Assembly: GCF_937919355.1 (NCBI RefSeq)
Contig: NZ_CALFSA010000013.1
Span: 1-22,957, forward strand
From: an uncultured Methanofollis sp.
Lineage (GTDB): Archaea; Halobacteriota; Methanomicrobia; Methanomicrobiales; Methanofollaceae
DNA: 22,957 bases
Direction of reading: 5' to 3'
Part shown: one piece after another, positions 15,029 through 19,923 of the stretch
How positions within the stretch are numbered: the first letter of the stretch is position 1
Layout of the letters: every line of letters starts with the position of its first letter
Position numbers and translations under genes: made by a program
The notes under the pieces: generated by a model
Database searches by the model: none
Seen by the model: only the letters and a program-made list of their open reading frames with translations
What the model was told of the DNA's origin: nothing

Positions 15029-15990
15029 TAGAGATCGATGGGTCCATCGGAGAGGGTGGAGGGCAGGTGGTAAGGAACGCGGTCGCCCTTGCGGCCCTCA
15101 CCGCCACCCCAATCAGGGTCACGAAGATCAGGGCGAAACGCCCGAAGCCCGGGCTTGCGGCCCAGCACTGCACGGCAGTACAGGCGGTCGCCCTCGCCTG
15201 CGGGGCCGAGATGAGGGGGTGCCGGAAGGGGAGCGAAGCCCTGACTTTTGCGCCCGGCGAGGTCAGGGAGACCGAGATCGACCTTGCGATCGGCACGGCC
15301 GGGAGCATCCCCCTCGTCCTCCAGGCCTGGTTGCCTGTGGCCCTGAAAGCGGGGGGGACGATCACCCTCACCGGCGGGACCGAGGTCTCGAAGAGTCCGA
15401 CTATCGACTATTTTTCCGAGGTGCTCGTGCCTCTCCTCCGTGCCCACGGGGCAAAGATCGAGGTGGAGGTCCTGGGGAGGGGATACTTCCCTGTCGGCGG
15501 GGGACGGGTGCGGGTGACAGTGCGGCCATCGACCATCGCCCCTCTCGCCATCGCGGGGGTGCCTCCCCGTGCCGGGATCGTCTCCTGCTCGCAGAACCTC
15601 CCTGACCACGTGGCCGAGAGGCAGGCACAGGCGGCGTCCGCTATTCTCCCGGGTTTTCCTGTACGGATCGAGCGGACGCCCGGACCGGGCACAGGCACGT
15701 CGGTGACGGTCTTTGAAGGGGCGAAGGGGGGTGTTGCCATCGGAAAGCGGGGTCTCCCCGCGGAGAAGGTCGGCTGGATGGCGGGGGACGAACTCCTCGC
15801 CGCCCGGTCTGTCGCCTGCGACGTCGACGTCCACCTTGCCGATCAACTCCTCGTCTACCTTGCACGGGCCGGGGGGTCGTACTCTGCGCCAGAAATATCG
15901 AGCCATGCGGCGACGACCTGCCGCCTTCTCTCCCTCTTTGGATACGAGATCGCCGTGTCAGGCGCAAAACCGGCGGTGTTCTCGGCATGA
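15025..15990 (+). CDS. rtcA: RNA 3'-terminal phosphate cyclase
   Basis: Converts RNA 3'-phosphate ends to 2',3'-cyclic phosphate through an adenylated enzyme. 321 residues. The N-terminal IDGSIGEGGGQVVRNA (4-19) is the family signature, followed by the GRGYFPVGGG loop (151-160), LADQLLVYLA (271-280) and His294 in SSHAATT, the expected AMP-accepting histidine. The start is the ATG at 15025, inside the prs stop; the open frame further upstream belongs to shadow sequence. It is joined to nob1 by another ATGA overlap. The neighbour Nob1 also works on RNA 3' ends, so a link to rRNA or tRNA end processing is plausible though not shown. Confidence 0.96.
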   Translation: MIEIDGSIGEGGGQVVRNAVALAALTATPIRVTKIRAKRPKPGLAAQHCTAVQAVALACGAEMRGCRKGSEALTFAPGEVRETEIDLAIGTAGSIPLVLQAWLPVALKAGGTITLTGGTEVSKSPTIDYFSEVLVPLLRAHGAKIEVEVLGRGYFPVGGGRVRVTVRPSTIAPLAIAGVPPRAGIVSCSQNLPDHVAERQAQAASAILPGFPVRIERTPGPGTGTSVTVFEGAKGGVAIGKRGLPAEKVGWMAGDELLAARSVACDVDVHLADQLLVYLARAGGSYSAPEISSHAATTCRLLSLFGYEIAVSGAKPAVFSA

Positions 15991-16442
15991 AGGCTGTCCT
16001 CGATGCCACGGCATTCTTCGTGGACCGTCCCTATACCGGGGAACTGTACACGACGCCTGAAGTCGTCGCCGAACTGGTGGATCTCAGGGCAAAGTGCCGG
16101 TACGAGGCTCTCCTCGCAGAGGGGCTTGCCATTGCCAGCCCGTCCCCGGAGAATGCCCACGCCGCACGGGAGGCGGCAGGAAAGAGCCGTGACATCGGTG
16201 TCCTGTCGCCGACCGACCTCTCAGTCCTTGCTCTCGCCCGCGAACTCGGGGCCACGGTGTACACCGACGACTTCGCCCTCCAGAACGCGGCAATGCGCCT
16301 CGGTGTTGCCACAGAACCTATCCAGCAGAGGCGTGCGGCGAAAGTCGCATGGAAGTACCGCTGCACCGGGTGCGGGCGGTACTTCGGGCACGAGGGGGAG
16401 TGCCCGGTCTGCGGTTCGGTGATCCGGAGAAAGAGGCGATAG
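15987..16442 (+). CDS. nob1: Nob1 endonuclease for 16S rRNA 3'-end maturation
   Basis: 151-residue PIN-domain nuclease with C-terminal zinc ribbon. Acidic residues for metal binding: Asp6 (LDATAF), Glu29 (VVAEL), Asp77 (SPTDLSVLALA) and Asp94/Asp95 (YTDDFALQN). Zinc ribbon: Cys126, Cys129, Cys139, Cys142 (RCTGCG, CPVCGS). This PIN plus ribbon layout and length are those of archaeal Nob1, which cleaves pre-16S rRNA at the mature 3' end. The tail RRKRR is basic. The ATG overlaps the rtcA stop. Last gene of the prs operon; no clear terminator follows before the gfcR promoter, so some read-through into gfcR is possible. Confidence 0.94.
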   Translation: MKAVLDATAFFVDRPYTGELYTTPEVVAELVDLRAKCRYEALLAEGLAIASPSPENAHAAREAAGKSRDIGVLSPTDLSVLALARELGATVYTDDFALQNAAMRLGVATEPIQQRRAAKVAWKYRCTGCGRYFGHEGECPVCGSVIRRKRR

Positions 16443-16470
16443 GTCTTCCGGGGGCAGCGTCCCACAAACG

Positions 16471-16479
16471 CTTAAATAT
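16471..16479 (+). promoter_or_regulatory. TATA box of gfcR (leaderless)
   Basis: CTTAAATAT is centred 26 bases before the ATG at 16501, so the first transcribed base should be the A of the start codon. No Shine-Dalgarno is present, which agrees with a leaderless mRNA. Confidence 0.65.
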
Positions 16480-16492
16480 CCACCGGAAGACC

Positions 16493-16506
16493 ACTCATCT
16501 ATGAGT
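16493..16506. promoter_or_regulatory. 14-bp palindrome over the gfcR start codon
   Basis: ACTCAT-CT-ATGAGT has perfect 6-base arms and straddles the predicted transcription and translation start. The encoded protein has an N-terminal helix-turn-helix, so this is a candidate autoregulatory operator. The half-site is short and could be chance. Confidence 0.35.
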
Positions 16507-17121
16507 TCCCTCGACGAACTGATCAACAAAGCGCAGCTCCTCCTATCAGACGGCCACAGCCCGGAGCAGATCGCAGACGAACTCTCCCTCTCGATGGAGA
16601 CGGTGACCTGGCTCCTGACCCAGCAGCGGAGTGCCGAGGCGCCGAAGGACGTGCACATCGACTGGACGGCGATGAGCAGCGACGCCGGGATGCTTGACCT
16701 TCTCGGGGAGATGCTGATCAGGCGGCACGAGGGCGCCGCCACGGGTGGGCAGTTCTTCCCCGGACCTGATGCCGCCGCATACGATACCGTCGTCGGCATC
16801 TCCCTCTCCGGAGTCCCGATGGCGACGATCATCGCCAGCCATATGGAGAAGAGGCTTGCGATCTACCACCCGGCAAAGCACAGTCCTGCAGAGAAGAAGG
16901 TCGGTTCGATCTCCGGGAACTTCGCCTCGATCGCCGGGCACGCATGTGTCATTGTCGACGACGTGATCACGACGGGTCGGACCCTCCACGAGGTCGTGGA
17001 CTACCTGCGGGCCCACGGGGCGCGGCCTGTCGCGATCTGGGTGATCTTCGACAAGAGGGACATGCGGGCCGTCGAGGGAGTCCCTGTTCTCCCGCTCTGC
17101 ACGGTCTCGCGTATCGACTGA
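16501..17121 (+). CDS. gfcR: GfcR-family regulator: helix-turn-helix fused to orotate phosphoribosyltransferase-like domain
   Basis: 206 residues. The N-terminal 40 residues (SLDELINKAQLLLSDGHSPEQIADELSLSMETVTWLL) form a helix-turn-helix. The rest is a type I phosphoribosyltransferase fold with an intact PRPP loop VIVDDVITTGRT (150-161). Such PyrE-like archaeal proteins are distinct from true PyrE. GfcR of haloarchaea regulates sugar metabolism genes, and the PRTase part is thought to sense a nucleotide-related ligand. In a methanogen the regulon is unknown. A true orotate phosphoribosyltransferase would not carry the HTH. The gene has its own leaderless promoter, a palindrome at the start, and a T-tract right after the stop. 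The prs operon lies just upstream. Confidence 0.87.
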   Translation: MSSLDELINKAQLLLSDGHSPEQIADELSLSMETVTWLLTQQRSAEAPKDVHIDWTAMSSDAGMLDLLGEMLIRRHEGAATGGQFFPGPDAAAYDTVVGISLSGVPMATIIASHMEKRLAIYHPAKHSPAEKKVGSISGNFASIAGHACVIVDDVITTGRTLHEVVDYLRAHGARPVAIWVIFDKRDMRAVEGVPVLPLCTVSRID

Positions 17122-17128
17122 GGTCCCC

Positions 17129-17137
17129 CTTTTTTTT
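17129..17137 (+). terminator. T-tract terminator after gfcR
   Basis: A run of eight or more T preceded by CCCCC starts 8 bases after the gfcR stop. It also overlaps the stop codon of the convergent pilin-like gene. Typical of archaeal intrinsic termination for the plus-strand transcript. Confidence 0.55.
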
Positions 17138-17720
17138 ATCCGAGGTCGGTCACCGGCGTGATCTTTGGGGGCACGGTTCGCGTGACCTTCACGACCGGGC
17201 CCCGCGGCGGGGCGACGGTGAGGGTGAATGTCTCCCCCGGCGCGAGGGTGCGGGACGGCTGGACCCTGATTATGAACTCCTCGCCCGTTTCGAGGAGGTT
17301 GTCATCGTCGGCGGCGCCGATGGGAAGGGCATTCAGTCTCCCGGTGATCGCCCAGTGTGGCGGGACGGGTTCGGTCCCGCATGTCTCCGATCCGTCCGGT
17401 GTGCTGAAGAGAACGGTCGCCCTGTCCATGTCAACGGCCCCGACAGAACCGGGGAAGAGTCTGAGGGAGATGGAGACGGAACCGATCCTGCCGGGGTCGG
17501 CCGGGTCGCTGTACCCCTGCAGGGGAGGATCGACAAGGAGGACCATCGGAGAACTGGCAAGGGCATCAGGAACAATACCAACAGGGTTTTCCGTGCCCGG
17601 GCCTGTGTATAGGTTGAAAGCGATGCCGGCCCCGCCAAGAATGACCAGAAGAAGTATGGCCTGCTCCAGTCTGGCGAGGGCAGGACTGTGATCCATGCGC
17701 AGATCTCGGTGCCGATCCAT
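17136..17720 (-). CDS. Archaellin/type IV pilin-like secreted protein
   Basis: 194 residues. The N-terminus has a short charged leader, then SPALARLEQAILLLVILGGAGIAF: a hydrophobic helix with Glu19 five residues after a possible Ala14/Leu15 cut, which resembles a class III signal peptide processed by the archaeal prepilin peptidase. The rest is a beta-rich outer domain, with GSVSISLRLFPGSVGAVDMDRATVLFSTPDG resembling archaellin-type segments. The ATG at 17720 has GGAG 7 bases upstream; an in-frame ATG at 17696 is the alternative. It stands alone and converges on gfcR. It could be a filament subunit or an accessory protein of the pilus motor at 3278 to 6789. The family call is from hydropathy and segment style only. 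Confidence 0.68.
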   Translation of the reverse strand: MDRHRDLRMDHSPALARLEQAILLLVILGGAGIAFNLYTGPGTENPVGIVPDALASSPMVLLVDPPLQGYSDPADPGRIGSVSISLRLFPGSVGAVDMDRATVLFSTPDGSETCGTEPVPPHWAITGRLNALPIGAADDDNLLETGEEFIIRVQPSRTLAPGETFTLTVAPPRGPVVKVTRTVPPKITPVTDLG

Positions 17721-17754
17721 AAAGAGTCTCCGCGGGCGGGACCACTGCGCCAGA

Positions 17755-17763
17755 TAGTATTTC
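17755..17763 (-). promoter_or_regulatory. Possible TATA box of the pilin-like gene
   Basis: The minus strand reads GAAATACTA, about 39 bases before the ATG at 17720, leaving a leader of about 13 bases that contains the GGAG site. A weak match. Confidence 0.35.
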
Positions 17764-17823
17764 TGTCAGAGACTGAAGCACGGATCCTGTTCCCTCATCA
17801 GGCGGGAGGGGGGGCACCGCACC

Positions 17824-17833
17824 ACATATATAG
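17824..17833 (+). promoter_or_regulatory. TATA box of the thermosome gene
   Basis: ACATATATAG is a strong archaeal TATA box. Transcription should begin near 17854, giving a leader of about 21 bases with GGAGG at 17862 to 17866. That site, 8 bases before the ATG at 17875, sets the start and rejects the in-frame TTG at 17860. Confidence 0.7.
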
Positions 17834-17874
17834 AAGTTCTAATCCATATTAATGAGACATTGGAGGATTCTATC

Positions 17875-19470
17875 ATGCTTGCCGGACAGCCAGTTGTCAT
17901 ATTAAGAGATAATATCGAGCGTACCAAGGGGCACGAAGCGCAGCAGTCCAACATTCTTGCGGCAAAGGCGATTTCCGCCGCGGTAAGGACGACGCTCGGC
18001 CCCCGCGGTATGGACAAGATGCTCGTCTCCGGGAGCGGGGACGTGACGATCACAAATGATGGGGCGACGATCCTGCGTGAACTCTCGGTCCAGCACCCCG
18101 GTGCCAAGATGATGGTCGAGGTCGCCGAGACGCAGGACGACGAGGTCGGCGACGGCACCACCACCGCCTGCATTCTCGGCGGCGCCTTCATGGAGCAGGC
18201 CGGCACGATGCTCACAAAGGATATCCACCCGACGATCATTGCCATCGGCTACAGGAAGGGCATGGAGAAGGCACTGGAGATCCTCAATGACCTTATCATC
18301 ACGGTCACGCCCGAGGACCGCGAGGTCCTCCTGCAGATCGCATCCACCTCGATGACCGGGAAGTCGATCGAGTCGGTGAAGGATAGGGTTGCCGGGATCA
18401 TCGTCGACGCCGTCCAGGCCGTTGCCGAAACGAAGAACGGGAAGACGGTCATCGACGAGGACGATGTGGCCGTCACGAAGGAGGTCGGCGACTCGATGGA
18501 CGACGCCGAACTTGTCAAGGGTGTCGTGATCAACAAGAAGCGGGTTGCCGACGGGATGCCCCGCCGGGTCGAGAACGCAAAAGTCGCCCTCCTTGCCCAG
18601 CCCCTGGAGATCACGAAGACTCAGGTGAAGTCGAAGATCAAGATCTCCGGCAGCGAGCAACTCACTGCCTTCGGTGACCAGGAGCGCGAGAGCCTGAAGA
18701 AGCTCGCCGACGGCATCCGCAATGCCGGGGTCAATGTTGTCCTCTGCCAGAAGGGGATCGCCGACGCTGTCCAGTATTACCTGATGAAGTATGGCATCTT
18801 CGCAGTCGAGGACGTCGCGGAGAAGGACATGAAGTTCGCGGCAAAGGCGCTCAACGCCGTGATCGTGAACAAGGTCCAGGAGATCTCGCCTGAGGTCATC
18901 GGTTCTGCCGGGTATGTCGAGCAGTTCGAGGACGCTGACCTGGTGAAGATCGCCGAGTGCCCGAACCCGAAGGCGGTCACCATCCTGCTGCGGGGCTCGA
19001 CCCAGCACCTCATCGACGAACTCGAGCGTGCGGTCGAGGACGCCCGCCGGGTGGTGCAGGACGCCCTTGAGGACGGGACCTTCGTCGTCGGCGGCGGTTC
19101 TGTCGAGACCGAAATGATGCTGCGGATCCGTGACTACGCCGCAAGTGTCGGCGGCAGGACTCAGATCGCCCTCGAAGCTTATGCAGCGGCATTCGAGGAG
19201 ATCCCGAAGACTCTCGCCGAGAACTCCGGCTTCGACCCGATCGACAAGGTCGTCGACCTCAAGAAGGCCCATGCCGCCGGCAAGAAGTACGCAGGCCTCA
19301 ATGTCTACACCGGCGAGATCGTGGACATGAAGGCTGAGAGGGTCTTCGAGCCGGCACGGGTGAAGAAGCAGGCGATCATGTCAGCAACCGAGATGGCGGC
19401 GATGCTCGTCCGCGTCGATGACATGTTCGTCACGGTCAAGAAGAGCGCACCGTCGGGCCCTGTTGCCTGA
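17875..19470 (+). CDS. thsA: Thermosome subunit (group II chaperonin)
   Basis: ATP-driven cytosolic folding chamber of archaea, related to eukaryotic CCT. 531 residues. The nucleotide-site motifs are intact: LGPRGMDKML (41-50), ITNDGATIL (59-67) and VGDGTTT (91-97). The apical and second intermediate domains follow, with GGGSVETEMMLRIRDYA in the C-terminal third and VRVDDMF near the end. The C-terminus ends KKSAPSGPVA and lacks the long Gly/Met-rich tail found in many thermosomes. The start at 17875 is set by GGAGG upstream. The gene stands alone between its promoter and a clear terminator. It may be one of several thermosome paralogues in the genome, which cannot be seen here. Confidence 0.97.
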   Translation: MLAGQPVVILRDNIERTKGHEAQQSNILAAKAISAAVRTTLGPRGMDKMLVSGSGDVTITNDGATILRELSVQHPGAKMMVEVAETQDDEVGDGTTTACILGGAFMEQAGTMLTKDIHPTIIAIGYRKGMEKALEILNDLIITVTPEDREVLLQIASTSMTGKSIESVKDRVAGIIVDAVQAVAETKNGKTVIDEDDVAVTKEVGDSMDDAELVKGVVINKKRVADGMPRRVENAKVALLAQPLEITKTQVKSKIKISGSEQLTAFGDQERESLKKLADGIRNAGVNVVLCQKGIADAVQYYLMKYGIFAVEDVAEKDMKFAAKALNAVIVNKVQEISPEVIGSAGYVEQFEDADLVKIAECPNPKAVTILLRGSTQHLIDELERAVEDARRVVQDALEDGTFVVGGGSVETEMMLRIRDYAASVGGRTQIALEAYAAAFEEIPKTLAENSGFDPIDKVVDLKKAHAAGKKYAGLNVYTGEIVDMKAERVFEPARVKKQAIMSATEMAAMLVRVDDMFVTVKKSAPSGPVA

Positions 19471-19481
19471 AGTGGTGAAAA

Positions 19482-19509
19482 GCCGGGATATCCCGGCACC
19501 CTTTTTTTT
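19482..19509 (+). terminator. Hairpin plus T-tract terminator after the thermosome gene
   Basis: A perfect 16-base palindrome GCCGGGATATCCCGGC (19482 to 19497) is followed by ACCC and eight T (19502 to 19509). It starts 12 bases after the stop codon and closely resembles a bacterial-style intrinsic terminator. Confidence 0.8.
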
Positions 19510-19608
19510 ATCCAGTCCGAAGGTGACTGTATACCCCGGCCAGGAGGGGAGCGATTGTCTGGCGTCTCTCCGCTGACAGAGGGGGCGGCATGTCCCTGCC
19601 AATCGCAA

Positions 19609-19619
19609 AGGTTTATGAA
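19609..19619 (+). promoter_or_regulatory. Probable TATA box of the tRNA-Ser gene
   Basis: AGGTTTATGAA is centred about 36 bases before the mature tRNA 5' end. A start near 19640 would leave a short 5' leader for RNase P to remove. Confidence 0.5.
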
Positions 19620-19649
19620 CGCAGCCGACAGATAATAATAGCCGGACGG

Positions 19650-19734
19650 GCCGGGGTAGTCTAGTCCGGGAAGGCGGTAGCCTCGAAAGCTACTGGTGTT
19701 CGACACCTCGGGAGTTCAAATCTCCCCCCCGGCG
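19650..19734 (+). tRNA. tRNA-Ser (anticodon CGA)
   Basis: Folded by hand. Acceptor stem GCCGGGG (19650-19656) pairs with CCCCGGC (19727-19733), with discriminator G at 19734. The anticodon stem GTAGC/GCTAC encloses loop CTCGAAA, giving anticodon CGA for serine codon UCG. A long variable arm (GGTGTTCGACACC region) marks a class II tRNA, and the T arm is GGGAG-TTCAAAT-CTCCC. There is no intron, and CCA is not encoded. It lies between the thermosome terminator and the CRISPR leader. Confidence 0.93.
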
Positions 19735-19923
19735 TTTTCATCCCTTTTGCATGACATGAACGGGAGAGCGGGGGCCCTCGGGAAAGGTTCATTTCCGGTG
19801 CCGGCAATTTTTGTGTATCATGCCAGGCGCGGCGGGAGGTTCATTTTTCATGGCGCCGGGGTACGGGCGGGGCCGGGGCACAGACCGGAAGGAATAATCC
19901 TTCCGGGGATGATAAGGAGAAGA
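19735..19923 (+). promoter_or_regulatory. CRISPR leader region
   Basis: This 189-base stretch lies between the tRNA and the first repeat, on the side predicted to be the leader by repeat orientation. It contains two copies of AGGTTCATTT (19785-19794 and 19837-19846), a perfect inverted repeat (19885-19906), and GGGGATGA (19905-19912), which copies part of the repeat 3' half. Unlike many leaders it is not strongly AT-rich. No coding sequence was seen. An array promoter must lie here, but no convincing TATA box could be fixed. Confidence 0.6.
19885..19906. repeat. Perfect inverted repeat in the CRISPR leader
   Basis: Arms CCGGAAGGA and TCCTTCCGG (9 bp) around loop ATAA, ending 17 bases before the first repeat. 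It could be a binding site for spacer-integration proteins or for a regulator, or a terminator of upstream transcription, though no T-tract follows. Confidence 0.7.

Noticed and set aside
17902..19272. 456-residue open frame antisense to the thermosome gene
   Set aside because: It is a shadow of a GC-rich gene. The sense frame has complete chaperonin motifs, and the antisense product is Asp/Leu/Val-rich with no recognisable domain.
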